This document shows, one piece after another, positions 1 to 7,638 of a stretch of DNA of 64,000 nucleotides. The position numbers and the translations under genes are program-made. The notes beneath the pieces were generated by a model, which ran no database searches, was not told the origin of the DNA, and was given only the letters and a program-made list of their open reading frames with translations. This stretch comes from an uncultured Bacteroidales bacterium (GTDB lineage Bacteria > Bacteroidota > Bacteroidia > Bacteroidales > F082), in contig CAMYXP010000007.1 of NCBI GenBank assembly GCA_947303085.1, positions 1 through 64,000 of the forward strand, in the 5' to 3' direction. Every line of letters begins with the position of its first letter. Positions within the stretch are counted from its first letter, which is position 1.

Positions 1-118
1 AAATAATCGATATAACCAAATGAAATTTAGCTGTTTAATTTATAGAACTCCCCTTTAATCAGTTTAATCCGTGGTCAAATGAAATTTTCGAGCCTTTCGA
101 ATTTTTCGATGTTTACGG

Positions 119-236
119 GATCCAGATCTACCCGGGGAGAAACTCTTTCTCCAATTACAGAAGGTATTACCGAACCTGATTCGTTTTCAGTTGCCCGCAG
201 GTTGTAAGGACTTTAGTGACTACTACCTGAAGTCCC
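119..236 (+). pseudogene. Remnant of a Toprim-type primase C-terminus
   Basis: Read from 119 this stretch encodes a D-P-D-L-P-G-E-K-L-F segment followed by L-P-A-G-C-K-D-F-S-D-Y. It resembles the end of the Toprim domain of mobile-element primases (an aspartate-x-aspartate motif, then LP-x-G-x-KD-x-x-DY). Nothing upstream continues the domain: the frame has a stop at 80-82. Downstream it runs without a natural stop into a CCTCAACCCTCAT-type repeat array. I read it as the broken 3' end of a primase-like gene that once preceded the cell-wall hydrolase. The call rests on motif resemblance alone. Confidence 0.3.
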
Positions 237-279
237 TCAACCCTCATCCCTCAACCCTCATCCCTCATCCCTCAACCTT
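237..279. repeat. CCTCAACCCTCAT low-complexity array
   Basis: Degenerate tandem copies of CCCTCAACCCTCAT fill this stretch. The array runs directly into the first codons of the M15 peptidase frame and seems to have replaced its start codon. It is the same sort of spacer as the CTCAAC/TTTAAAC arrays seen elsewhere in the window. Confidence 0.75.
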
Positions 280-741
280 AGTGAACATTTCACCCTTCAC
301 GAATTTGAAAAGTCAGCCACAGCTGACAAGTATGGAATCAACAATTCGGTTCCGCATCAGTACATTCCCGTTCTGCAGCAACTCTGCCAGGAAGTCCTCG
401 AGCCCCTCCGTTCCTTCGTCGGTGGCCCCATCATCATCACCTCCGGCTACCGCTGCAACCAACTCAACGTCAAGGTTGGTGGCGCCTACGCCTCCCAGCA
501 CACTCTCGGAGAGGCTGCCGACATCCGCCTGCCCTTAACACCTTACACCTCTTGGACAGACAACAAGCAGCACACTGATTTAAACATTGCCCATCAGTGG
601 ATGGATTGGTTGGAACATCATGTTGACTTTGACCAACTGATTCTCGAAACCGCCAACGGTAAAGACTTCTGGATCCATGTCAGCTGTCGGAAGAACCGAC
701 GCAAGAACCGCCATCAGGTCATTCGCTACTTGAAGAAGTGA
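271..741 (+). pseudogene. M15 family zinc peptidase (D,D-carboxypeptidase-like), start codon missing
   Basis: This frame ends at TGA 739-741 and encodes a complete peptidase M15A core. It has I-I-I-T-S-G-Y-R-C, then the zinc motif S-Q-H-T-L-G-E-A-A-D, then F-W-I-H-V-S with the last zinc-binding histidine. The family cleaves peptidoglycan cross-bridges or stem peptides. Homology to the intact paralogue at 19883 starts near 280, where the sequence reads CTT-AGT-GAA-CAT. No ATG, GTG or TTG lies in frame before that point, back to the in-frame stops at 214-219. The bases just upstream are the low-complexity array, so the start was either lost to the repeat or is non-canonical. All catalytic residues are intact, which suggests recent damage. 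A hairpin terminator follows at 771. Confidence 0.6.
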
Positions 742-770
742 CAACAAGAGCCTTCGAGCCTTTCAACACA

Positions 771-802
771 ACGGAACTTCATACAGTGGGGTTCCGTTTT
801 TC
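771..802 (+). terminator. Hairpin terminator after the M15 frame
   Basis: A 7-bp perfect stem (ACGGAAC at 771-777 with GTTCCGT at 791-797) is followed by TTTTT. It lies about 30 bases after the M15 stop and fits intrinsic termination on the plus strand. The terminator after the amidase at 22233 shares the same ACGGA/TCCGT stem base. Confidence 0.7.
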
Positions 803-849
803 GTTTTGGTTTTTCTTTCCCTCAACTCTCAACCCTAAACTATCATCCT

Positions 850-1080
850 TCAAACATACTGGTTCTTTCGTTTATTCTCTTCCACAAGGGCGAGCAGTTC
901 TTTGAACAGCTCTGCCCTTTCTGGTTTCAACTCCCCGGCATTCATCAGTTTTCTTCCTCTCTTCAGGAAATGCACCATCAGTTTTTCTTCATCGTAATAT
1001 TTTGAAGGGTTTCTATGGTTTGTTTCAATGAAGGTCTTCACCTCATTGTAGCGCGACAACCATCTTTCATCTTGTGTCAT
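850..1080 (-). CDS. Small helicase-associated-domain-like protein, copy 1
   Basis: This 76-residue protein starts MTQDERW and contains W-L-S-R-Y-N-E-V-K, N-H-R-N-P-S and H-F-L-K-R-G-R-K-L. The layout resembles a single helicase-associated (HA) repeat as found at the ends of some bacterial helicases. I know of no proven role for stand-alone copies. The ATG at 1080 was chosen because the close paralogue at 22386-22616 starts at exactly this methionine and a GGTGGAGA ribosome-binding site precedes it; the longer upstream frame has no support. It is the last gene of the fucose and mannose operon, convergent with the plus-strand M15 frame. The paralogue occupies the same position at the end of the next sugar operon. 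Confidence 0.75.
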   Translation of the reverse strand: MTQDERWLSRYNEVKTFIETNHRNPSKYYDEEKLMVHFLKRGRKLMNAGELKPERAELFKELLALVEENKRKNQYV

Positions 1081-1093
1081 ATCATCTCCACCT

Positions 1094-1126
1094 TGGCCAA
1101 AACAAATAACTGCAAAATTGCCAAAC
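1094..1126. repeat. 33-base conserved intergenic motif, copy 1
   Basis: The stretch from TGGCCAAAAC to TTGCCAAAC matches 30056-30088 at roughly 29 of 33 positions. Both copies lie upstream of a minus-strand gene (here 14 bases before the small HA-type protein). On the minus strand it reads as spaced TTTG-containing blocks and could hold promoter elements, but no exact TAnnTTTG box is present. It could also be just another dispersed spacer repeat. Confidence 0.5.
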
Positions 1127-1176
1127 TCCCTTAAAAACACCCGCTAACGTCATACTCACCCAAAAACAAGTAACTA

Positions 1177-2271
1177 TTATTCAGCTGAAAACTCTCTGAT
1201 TCGTTGTTCCTCACTCCGCTTGCAGACCAATATCTGGCCGTTCTTCTCGCTCACGATGTAGCCGTCCAAGCCTTGAAGAACCACCTTCTTGGCATCCTCT
1301 GCATGGACAACACAGTTGCTGCACTCGAAGAGCTTGATATTGCCTACTGCTCCGTTTCCAGCGGCATCCTTGTTCAGTTTGTCGTGCAGTGAGGCCCAGT
1401 TGCCGAGGTCGCTCCAGCCGAAGTCAGCGGGATGGGTATAAACCTTGCCATCAGCGGCAGCGGGCTCCATCACGGCAAAATCGATGGAGATTTTTTCGCA
1501 AGTCGGGAAGATTTCTTTCAGTTTAGAGTTTAGTGTTGAGAGTTTAGAGTCAGTGGTTAGTGTAGAGTTGGAAAGTTGTGAGCCCACAATCTCGTCCATT
1601 TGGGAGGCTAAGACGGGTTTGTAGGTCTTGATACTCTCGGTAATAGTATCAATATTCCATACGAAGATACCAGCGTTCCACAAGTAGTTACCAGCCTTCA
1701 CGTACTTCTCTGCTGTTGCAAGGTCAGGTTTTTCCTTAAACTCGCGTACCTTCCTTATCTCACCACTCTCAACTTTACACTCTCCACTCTCAACTATTTC
1801 CACGTATCCATATCCAGTCTCAGGTCTTGACGGTTTAATACCTATGGTGACAATGGCGTTATTCTTCTCTGTGAAAGCCAAAGCGTTCTTGATGACACGA
1901 CGGAACTCCTCTGGGTTCATCACCACGGCATCGGCTGGGGTAACTACCACGTTGGCGTTAGGGTCTTCTTTCTTGATGCTCCAGCAAGCCCAGGCGATGC
2001 AAGGTGCTGTATTCCTTGCGGCAGGCTCCGCAAGGATATGCGAAGCGGGCATATCGGGAATCTGCTGCTTCACGATGTCAACGTAGGCGGCATTGGTCAC
2101 CACCCAGAAGTTGCTCATCGGGGCGATGCCTTTGAATCGGTCAACGGTGAGCTGTATCAGGGTGCGACCGCAGCCTAAAATATCAATAAACTGTTTCGGA
2201 TATTCAGGAGTACTAAGAGGCCAAAAGCGGCTTCCCACGCCACCGGCCATGATAACGATATGATTGTTCAT
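1177..2271 (-). CDS. manC: Mannose-1-phosphate guanylyltransferase
   Basis: Makes GDP-mannose from mannose-1-phosphate and GTP, the precursor of GDP-fucose made by the gmd and fcl products in this operon. The N-terminus has the nucleotidyltransferase signature A-G-G-V-G-S-R-F-W (residues 9-17) and P-K-Q-F (25-28). Next come the family segments H-I-L-A-E-P-A-A-R-N-T-A-P and T-P-A-D. The length of 364 residues fits the short form without the C-terminal isomerase domain. I place the start at ATG 2271 because the longer frame starts with TTG inside a repeat array. Two short low-complexity stretches (coding 1760-1800 and 1519-1581) add peptides rich in V-E-S-G-E and L-S-T-L-N-S-K-L that do not belong to the family. 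Confidence 0.9.
   Translation of the reverse strand: MNNHIVIMAGGVGSRFWPLSTPEYPKQFIDILGCGRTLIQLTVDRFKGIAPMSNFWVVTNAAYVDIVKQQIPDMPASHILAEPAARNTAPCIAWACWSIKKEDPNANVVVTPADAVVMNPEEFRRVIKNALAFTEKNNAIVTIGIKPSRPETGYGYVEIVESGECKVESGEIRKVREFKEKPDLATAEKYVKAGNYLWNAGIFVWNIDTITESIKTYKPVLASQMDEIVGSQLSNSTLTTDSKLSTLNSKLKEIFPTCEKISIDFAVMEPAAADGKVYTHPADFGWSDLGNWASLHDKLNKDAAGNGAVGNIKLFECSNCVVHAEDAKKVVLQGLDGYIVSEKNGQILVCKRSEEQRIREFSAE
1519..1581. repeat. Low-complexity spacer repeat inside manC
   Basis: Degenerate GTTTAGAGTT/GTTGAGAGTT units like those of the intergenic arrays, here in frame within manC. They encode a peptide rich in S, T, L and K (N-S-T-L-T-T-D-S-K-L-S-T-L). A frame-breaking length would have truncated the enzyme. 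Confidence 0.75.
1760..1800. repeat. Second low-complexity repeat inside manC
   Basis: CACTCTCAACTTTACACTCTCC units encode the V-E-S-G-E-C-K-V-E-S-G-E stretch of the enzyme. This is the same unit type as the intergenic CTCAAC arrays. Confidence 0.7.
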
Positions 2272-2275
2272 ATTT

Positions 2276-2343
2276 GATAAAGTTTCAAGATTCAAGTTTC
2301 AAGATTATCAGTTCAAAGTTCAAGGGTTCAAGGGTTCAAGAGT
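2276..2343. repeat. TTCAAGGGTTCAAGG spacer array
   Basis: The gap between manC and the aldose epimerase gene is filled with degenerate TTCAAG/TTTAAG units. No separate promoter is obvious; the array seems to be a transcribed spacer. Confidence 0.7.
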
Positions 2344-3195
2344 TTAAGAGTTCAAGGTTATAGAATAACAGAACTCGAAGCTCTTGCCTGGTTCAAGGCT
2401 ATGAATGCAGTCGCGTTCGGAAATATCTCCTTTGAATCCTGCATTATCGGCAATGCCGCACCAAGGCTCGATGCAGACAAACGGACAGCCTGGCTTGTTG
2501 GGCGCCCACAATCCAAAGGCATCGGCTTGCTGACAGCTGACTGTCAACACTCTCTTGCCTTGCTTGTCGAATAATGCCACTTTGGCCACCTGATGAGCCT
2601 CAATCAAAATGGCATCGTCGGCAAAGGTAGTGTTGGTCAACGCAAGAATGCCCTTATCATTCAATAGCGTCTTAGGTTGACCATAATGGGCTCTCAAACC
2701 GTTTACAAGGGTACTAAACACCATTGGTGAAACAACGTTGTCGTTAGCATCATAGCACTGGATATAGCCATGAATCACATCTTTGGCATCATAATCGGGC
2801 AACAGGAAAGCCGGATGCGCTCCTATCTGAAAGTACATGTTTTCATCGCCACGGTTCGTCACCTGCCAGTTGCAAGTCAGCGTATTATCGTCAACCGTAT
2901 AGCGCACACGCAGGTCGAAGTCGTAAGGATACTGGATTGCTTCGTCGTTCCTCCTCGCAATGACGTACCACCCATCCTGCTCCACAAACTCAGTATCACG
3001 GGCAAAGCCGTGCTGCTTCATCGTGTATTCATAGCCATTGATGCGCAACTTGTCGTCAGCCAACTTTCCAACAATCGGGAACAATATCGGTGCACGACGG
3101 CCCCAAAACTCCGGGTCGCCTTGCCACAGGTACTCACGACCGTTGGCAACTATGCTTTGTAGCTCCGCACCTATTTTAGAAACACTGATGTTCAT
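2344..3195 (-). CDS. Aldose 1-epimerase (galactose mutarotase-like) family protein
   Basis: Predicted cytosolic beta-sandwich enzyme that interconverts alpha and beta anomers of a hexose. The sequence carries G-A-E-L-Q-S-I near the N-terminus, W-G-R-R-A-P-I-L-F-P-I-V-G, the catalytic-region K-Q-H-G-F-A-R, and I-G-A-H-P-A-F further on. At 283 residues it matches the short LacX-like branch rather than GalM. The start at ATG 3195 gives the usual M-N-I-S-V-S-K-I-G beginning; the upstream TTG lies in repeat sequence. Together with the mutarotase at 3386 and the fucose permease, it points to use of imported free sugar. Confidence 0.82.
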   Translation of the reverse strand: MNISVSKIGAELQSIVANGREYLWQGDPEFWGRRAPILFPIVGKLADDKLRINGYEYTMKQHGFARDTEFVEQDGWYVIARRNDEAIQYPYDFDLRVRYTVDDNTLTCNWQVTNRGDENMYFQIGAHPAFLLPDYDAKDVIHGYIQCYDANDNVVSPMVFSTLVNGLRAHYGQPKTLLNDKGILALTNTTFADDAILIEAHQVAKVALFDKQGKRVLTVSCQQADAFGLWAPNKPGCPFVCIEPWCGIADNAGFKGDISERDCIHSLEPGKSFEFCYSITLNS

Positions 3196-3221
3196 GGTTT
3201 CAAGTTTCAAGTATTTATTTA

Positions 3222-3384
3222 TCAAGAATTCGAGAATTTAAGAATTTCTTTTTTTTGAATTATTGAGAATCAGAGAATTCGTTTGCTTCGCAAACTTTCC
3301 TACCGGCAGCCCAAAACTGTCCGTCAGGACAGAAATTTCTCTCTTTCTTATCAATTCAATATTCTCTAATTCTATAATTCTTGA
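3222..3384. repeat. Palindromic intergenic element, copy 1
   Basis: The ends are inverted repeats: TCAAGAATTCGAGAATT at the left and a matching AATTCTATAATTCTTGA-like right end. Inside are two perfect small hairpins, GTTTGC-TTC-GCAAAC (3281-3295) and CTGTCC-GTCA-GGACAG (3317-3332). The second copy is at 21393-21526; its first hairpin differs by a paired change. It lies between the mutarotase and aldose epimerase genes and encodes nothing I can see. Confidence 0.8.
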
Positions 3385-3385
3385 C

Positions 3386-3709
3386 TTAAAAGATTCTCTC
3401 CATCAGAGTCCACTTCTCATCGCTCCTGGCATCGGCTTTGCAGCCTTGGAATTGACTTACGTAGGCTTCCCATTCGGCTTGTCGGGGCAAAGTGGCAAGC
3501 CTTGCCATATCACGCTCGAAATCGAAGTTGTCAACGGTGTCCATAATCATGAACAGCGAGCGGCCACGACAGTAGATTTGCATATCAAGGATGCCGACCT
3601 CACGCTGACCTTCAATAATCTCCGGCCACACGTGAGCGTGTGCTTCCAGGTACTTCTTTATCATTTCCTCGTCGTCAACGAGAGTGAGCGTCTGACAATA
3701 TCTTTTCAT
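3386..3709 (-). CDS. L-rhamnose/L-fucose mutarotase (RhaM family)
   Basis: A 107-residue protein with the RhaM-family features: M-K-R-Y-C-Q-T-L at the start, H-A-H-V-W-P-E (with the histidine and tryptophan typical of the active site), I-Y-C-R-G-R-S-L-F and a C-terminal W-E-A-Y. The family interconverts anomers of 6-deoxy-L-sugars. Because the next genes upstream encode a fused kinase/nucleotidyltransferase and a fucose permease, L-fucose is the likelier substrate than rhamnose; that is inference from context. The start at ATG 3709 matches the family length of about 104 residues. Confidence 0.8.
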   Translation of the reverse strand: MKRYCQTLTLVDDEEMIKKYLEAHAHVWPEIIEGQREVGILDMQIYCRGRSLFMIMDTVDNFDFERDMARLATLPRQAEWEAYVSQFQGCKADARSDEKWTLMERIF

Positions 3710-3744
3710 AATCTCACACTGAATAATGTTTTTTGTCACACAGA

Positions 3745-3768
3745 TCCTTCGACGGGCTCAGGATAAAT
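3745..3768. repeat. TCCTTCGACGGGCTCAGG-type dispersed repeat
   Basis: A 24-base unit starting TCCTTCGACGGGCTCAGGAT, recognisable as a short repeat seen in many bacterial genomes. It sits inside a TCACACAG...CACAGATAGCACAG repeat of the other spacer family, so one repeat is nested in another. Diverged relatives lie at 22013-22037 and 22677-22700. Confidence 0.65.
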
Positions 3769-3783
3769 CACAGATAGCACAGA

Positions 3784-4968
3784 TTAGCGCCTGCGGCGAA
3801 TTGTCAATCTAATTGCCTCTTTGTGCTCATTAGCAAAGGTTTCAGCGTTCTCTACTACACAGGCGAGATAGCCACCACCTCCGGCTCCGGGCATCTTGTA
3901 GGCCATTACCTGTTTTTCGTATTTTTCGATGTAGGCTGGAACCGTGCCTTGTATCATAGCAGGGAACATGTCCACTTGCGCATCAAACGATGCTTTGTAG
4001 GCAGCAGCAAACGCTACCAAGTCTTTGTTCATTATCGCCTCCCAGCAGTCATCAGCAGCTTTGGCGAGGGCTTTCACTTTAGGTTCCGTGATGTCTTTTC
4101 CTTCCACTACGGAGCAGCCCGGCTTTCGGGGTTCCATGGGAATCATCACCAAGTGGCTTTCTAACCACGAGAGAACACCCTCATCATCGCAGTTCTCTAT
4201 CTTCGATGGCCAATACTTGTTGTCGTAGTAATGGCGACACAAACCAGGAATGCAGATGCCTATCGAGTCTTGCGCTCCAGAAATGATGCCGTCAGAACGC
4301 TCAGGATTGTTCTCGTAGCAGAACACAAGGCGAGCCAAGGTTTCAGGCTCCATATCGGGCAATTCCAATGGCCATATCTTCTTAATCATGTTCCGTGTAG
4401 AGGTACTTAAACCGCAACGCTCACGCACCTCAAAGGTGGGTTCCATGCTGATGGTAATGGCCCAACCTGGAGCATAACAGCTCACATACGGCTGGTCAAT
4501 CCATGTACCTGCAAGGTCAAGCCTCGTTGGGATGCGGCACAACTTTTCCTTGATGGCGGTACTCGAATGTGCTTCCAAACCCTCATGTGGGTTGCGTTTC
4601 AGCACGATGTATTCCATGCCTCGTTCCTCGCAAAACTTCCGTTTCTCTTCCGATGCGCCATCCTCATTCACCACCAATATATCAGGTTTCAACATATCAA
4701 CCGTGGGAATGAAGTCCAAAATGCCGCTGCCTTCGTTGATGTAAGCATCCTTCACATAGCGGATGCTCTTCACCATGAAGAGCCTGTCCTGCTCGTTATA
4801 CAGCGTACGATGACCCTTGTAATGCAGTATCGTCTCATCCGAGCCTAGTCCCACATACAGGTCGCCATACTCAGCCGCCTGACGGAAGAACTCCACATGC
4901 CCTGAATGGAGTAAATCATAACACCCCGAAACAAAAACCTTAGGCTTTCTTTCTTGCTCTAATGCCAT
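3784..4968 (-). CDS. Fused nucleotidylyltransferase (HxGH type) and GHMP sugar kinase
   Basis: Two-domain enzyme of 394 residues. Residues about 9-140 are a cytidylyltransferase-fold domain (F-V-S-G-C-Y-D-L-L-H-S-G-H, the HxGH nucleotide-binding motif). Residues about 145-394 are a GHMP kinase: motif 1 R-I-P-T-R-L-D-L-A-G-T-W-I-D is close to the fucokinase/HddA type, G-A-Q-D-S-I-G lies where those kinases carry WQDQ, and motif 3 is G-A-G-G-G-G-Y-L. Neighbours are a fucose permease and a 6-deoxysugar mutarotase. It may phosphorylate L-fucose and couple it to a nucleotide, a small functional analogue of Fkp built from a different transferase fold; the substrate is inferred. The start ATG 4968 overlaps fucP by 29 bases. 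Confidence 0.75.
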   Translation of the reverse strand: MALEQERKPKVFVSGCYDLLHSGHVEFFRQAAEYGDLYVGLGSDETILHYKGHRTLYNEQDRLFMVKSIRYVKDAYINEGSGILDFIPTVDMLKPDILVVNEDGASEEKRKFCEERGMEYIVLKRNPHEGLEAHSSTAIKEKLCRIPTRLDLAGTWIDQPYVSCYAPGWAITISMEPTFEVRERCGLSTSTRNMIKKIWPLELPDMEPETLARLVFCYENNPERSDGIISGAQDSIGICIPGLCRHYYDNKYWPSKIENCDDEGVLSWLESHLVMIPMEPRKPGCSVVEGKDITEPKVKALAKAADDCWEAIMNKDLVAFAAAYKASFDAQVDMFPAMIQGTVPAYIEKYEKQVMAYKMPGAGGGGYLACVVENAETFANEHKEAIRLTIRRRR

Positions 4969-6247
4969 AAATTGAAACAATTACAAAACAAATAAAGGGC
5001 AATGCATAACTCACATTGACGGCTGGATGCCCGGCAATGGTGCCGCAGTCGATAATCACACCTTGCAATGGGGGCATCAGTGCGCCACCTACGATGGCCA
5101 TCACTAAGAAGGCTGCACCAAGGGAAGCATCTTCCAACGAGACTTTCTCCAAGGCGGTTCCGTAGATGGTTGGAAACATTAAGCTCATAAATAGGCTGAT
5201 GCCTACCAAGCAGAAAAGACCTGCTTTGCCTACTATCAGGATGGCACCAAGTGAGCAAAATGCCGCTCCAATACCAAAAATGGTGAGCAATCGCCTTCCG
5301 TCGGTGTATTTCATCAACCAAGTGGAGAGGAAACGACCTCCCAAGAAAAGGCACATGGCCGCGATGTTATAGTTCTGCGCTGTAGCCTTGCTGATACCCA
5401 AATTGTCGGCATACTGGATAATGAACGTCCAGACCATGATTTGAGCCGCCACATAAAACACCTGCGCTATTACGCCCTCGCGATAGGTCTTATTTGACCA
5501 CAAACGCTTCAATGTCTTTTTTGTTGAACACGAATTGCTAGAATCTAACGAATCTTTATTCGTGTCATTCGTGTCATTCGTGTTCGGAACCTTGACGAGT
5601 GCGATAATAACAAACATTAGCATTACCACAATGCCGAGTGCCACATACGGGTCACGAATCACTGCCAAGTCATGCAGACGTATCTCTGCTTTCTCAGCCT
5701 CTGAAAGCATCGGAAAGATAATGTTCCCTGCTGCATCGCGCTTATCTGAAAGCAAGTTTGGCAGCACTATCAGCGAAGCCACCGCCATACCACTCAGGCT
5801 GCCCACAGGGTTGAAGGCTTGCGCCATATTCAGGCGACGAGTAGCATTCTCTTTCGAACCAAGTGAAAGAATAAAAGGATTGGCTGTGGTTTCCAAAAAG
5901 GCCAGACCAAAGGTGAGGATATACAACGAGAAGCAGAAGAAAGTGAAACTCTGCCGTGCTGCTGCTGGAATGAAGAGAAAGGCCCCAATAGCATATAGTG
6001 CCAAGCCTAATAGGATGCCGCTCTTGTAGCTATACTTGCGGATAAAGAGAGCCGCTGGTATCGCCATCGTGGCATAGCCGCCATAGAAGGCAAACTGTAT
6101 CAGGCTTGCCTTAGCCGCTGGCAACTCCATCAACGTCTGGAATGCCGCCACCATGGGATTCGTTATATCATTCGCAAAGCCCCACAATGCAAACAAGCAC
6201 GTGATGACAATAAACGGCAGCAGATACTTCCTCTCAACCAACTTCAT
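4940..6247 (-). CDS. fucP: L-fucose:proton symporter (FucP family)
   Basis: A 435-residue major-facilitator permease of the inner membrane with about twelve hydrophobic segments. It has the FucP hallmarks W-G-F-A-N-D-I-T-N-P near residue 24, Q-F-A-F-Y-G-G-Y around residue 51 and F-L-E-T-T-A-N-P-F in TM4, which contain the acidic residues tied to proton coupling in E. coli FucP. It probably imports L-fucose (some relatives take glucose or galactose). A short loop rich in N-D-T-N-K-D-S near the middle is low-complexity. It overlaps the following kinase fusion by 29 bases, so the two are translationally coupled. Confidence 0.88.
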   Translation of the reverse strand: MKLVERKYLLPFIVITCLFALWGFANDITNPMVAAFQTLMELPAAKASLIQFAFYGGYATMAIPAALFIRKYSYKSGILLGLALYAIGAFLFIPAAARQSFTFFCFSLYILTFGLAFLETTANPFILSLGSKENATRRLNMAQAFNPVGSLSGMAVASLIVLPNLLSDKRDAAGNIIFPMLSEAEKAEIRLHDLAVIRDPYVALGIVVMLMFVIIALVKVPNTNDTNDTNKDSLDSSNSCSTKKTLKRLWSNKTYREGVIAQVFYVAAQIMVWTFIIQYADNLGISKATAQNYNIAAMCLFLGGRFLSTWLMKYTDGRRLLTIFGIGAAFCSLGAILIVGKAGLFCLVGISLFMSLMFPTIYGTALEKVSLEDASLGAAFLVMAIVGGALMPPLQGVIIDCGTIAGHPAVNVSYALPFICFVIVSIYGIRARKKA

Positions 6248-6312
6248 TTTTTTCTAACATCGAAAAACACGAAAGACACTAAAAATCTTGAACTCTTAAA
6301 CCCTTGAACTTC

Positions 6313-7518
6313 TTAAACCTTTAAACTCTCCTTGTACCAGTCGAACAGCTTCTGCACTCCGTCCTCAATCTCAACTTTGTGCGTCCAGCCCAATGAATGC
6401 AATTTGCTAACATCGATGAGCTTGCGCATGGTGCCATCGGGCTTGGAGGCGTCGAATTCCACCTTCCCGGAGAAGCCCACGGCTTTCACCACCAGCTCCG
6501 AAAGTTCGCGGATGGTCAGCTCCTTGCCTGTACCTACATTAATGTGGCAGTTGCGAATCTCGCCCAGCGATGGGATGTAACCGCCACGACCTGTGCTGTG
6601 GTTTCTGTCAACCACTCCGTCAGCTGCCACGCCATAGTGTACCGACGAATATTTCTCAATGCCAATGATGTCCTTGAAATCCACGTTCAGCAGCACGTGC
6701 ACCGAGGCGTCGGCCATATCCTCGCTCCACAGGAACTCGCGCAGCGGCTTGCCCGTGCCCCACAAGGTCACTTTGTTATCCTCAATGCCGTACCAGGCCA
6801 GTATCTTGCGAATCAAGGCCTCGTCGCTGTTGCCGTCAATCACGTAGCGCACCTGTTCACCATTCTCTTTCAGGTTAGCTCCCACAGGACGAATTGCGAG
6901 GTCGCTACGAATCAGCGACCAGTCGCCATCGTGTATCAGTTTGGCCAGATACACCTTGCGCATCATGGCGGGCATCACATGGCTGTTCTCCAAGTGGAAG
7001 TTGTCATTCGGACCGTAGAGGTTGGTAGGCATCACGGCAATATAGTTCGTACCATACTGCAAGTTATAGCTTTCGCACATCTTCAGGCCGGCAATCTTGG
7101 CGATGGCGTATTCCTCGTTGGTGTACTCCAAGGGCGAAGTCAGCAGGCAGTCCTCCTTCATGGGTTGTGGGGCGTTCTTAGGATAGATGCAAGTGGAACC
7201 CAGGAACAGCAATTTTTTCACCCCATGGGCATACGCCTCGCTGATGACGTTGCACTGAATCTTCATGTTCATCATGATGAAATCAGCCCTGTAGAGCATG
7301 TTGGCCATGATGCCACCAACGAAGGCCGCTGCCAGCACCACTGCATCGGGCTGTTCCTCGTCGAAGAACTTCTTCACTGCATACTGGTCAGTCAAGTCCA
7401 GCTCCTTGTGACTACGGCCAACAAGGTTGGTATAACCACGAGACTTCAGGTTGTTCCATATGGCAGAGCCAACCAATCCGTTGTGCCCAGCCACATATAT
7501 CTTACTATCTTTGTTCAT
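6313..7518 (-). CDS. fcl: GDP-L-fucose synthase
   Basis: Epimerase/reductase that turns GDP-4-keto-6-deoxymannose into GDP-L-fucose with NADPH. The short-chain dehydrogenase features are G-H-N-G-L-V-G-S-A near residue 11 and the catalytic Y-A-I-A-K; N-L-Y-G-P-N-D-N-F and L-W-G-T-G-K-P-L-R-E-F-L are family-specific. At 401 residues it is longer than the E. coli enzyme (321) because of an insertion around residues 190-230, as in many Bacteroidota homologues. Its partner gmd lies upstream, with the GxxExxY gene in between. Confidence 0.92.
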   Translation of the reverse strand: MNKDSKIYVAGHNGLVGSAIWNNLKSRGYTNLVGRSHKELDLTDQYAVKKFFDEEQPDAVVLAAAFVGGIMANMLYRADFIMMNMKIQCNVISEAYAHGVKKLLFLGSTCIYPKNAPQPMKEDCLLTSPLEYTNEEYAIAKIAGLKMCESYNLQYGTNYIAVMPTNLYGPNDNFHLENSHVMPAMMRKVYLAKLIHDGDWSLIRSDLAIRPVGANLKENGEQVRYVIDGNSDEALIRKILAWYGIEDNKVTLWGTGKPLREFLWSEDMADASVHVLLNVDFKDIIGIEKYSSVHYGVAADGVVDRNHSTGRGGYIPSLGEIRNCHINVGTGKELTIRELSELVVKAVGFSGKVEFDASKPDGTMRKLIDVSKLHSLGWTHKVEIEDGVQKLFDWYKESLKV

Positions 7519-7545
7519 CTCACTCAGATTTGTTATTATTTTGTT

Positions 7546-7632
7546 TCACACAGAAAGCGCAGAAATCACAGAAATTTGCTTGCCTTACGGCAAGCGCCTG
7601 CCGGATCACGGTTTTCTGTGATTTCCGCGTGA
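7546..7632. repeat. TCACACAGAAAGC palindromic spacer, copy 1
   Basis: Arms TCACACAGAAAGCGCAGAAA and ATTTCCGCGTGA are inverted relative to each other. They enclose a perfect hairpin GCTTGCC-TTAC-GGCAAGC (7578-7595). It lies directly after the GxxExxY stop; a similar element lies directly before the start of that gene. Confidence 0.75.
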
Positions 7633-7638
7633 CGACAT

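Noticed and set aside
191-538. Plus-strand frame of 115 codons over the M15 region
   Set aside because: It runs through the repeat array and then in the wrong frame over the peptidase. Only its first part, and the bases before it, look like a primase remnant.
1094-1126. Sigma-54 promoter in the 33-base motif
   Set aside because: The GG and GC pairs are too close (7 bases between them; sigma-54 needs 10), and Bacteroidota generally lack this factor.
2276-2343. TTCAAG arrays as a CRISPR array
   Set aside because: Units are short, degenerate and without unique spacers; no cas genes are present.
6397-7632. Long plus-strand open frame of 411 codons opposite fcl
   Set aside because: It is antisense to a clear GDP-fucose synthase, has no family motifs and an odd His/Val-rich composition typical of a shadow frame.
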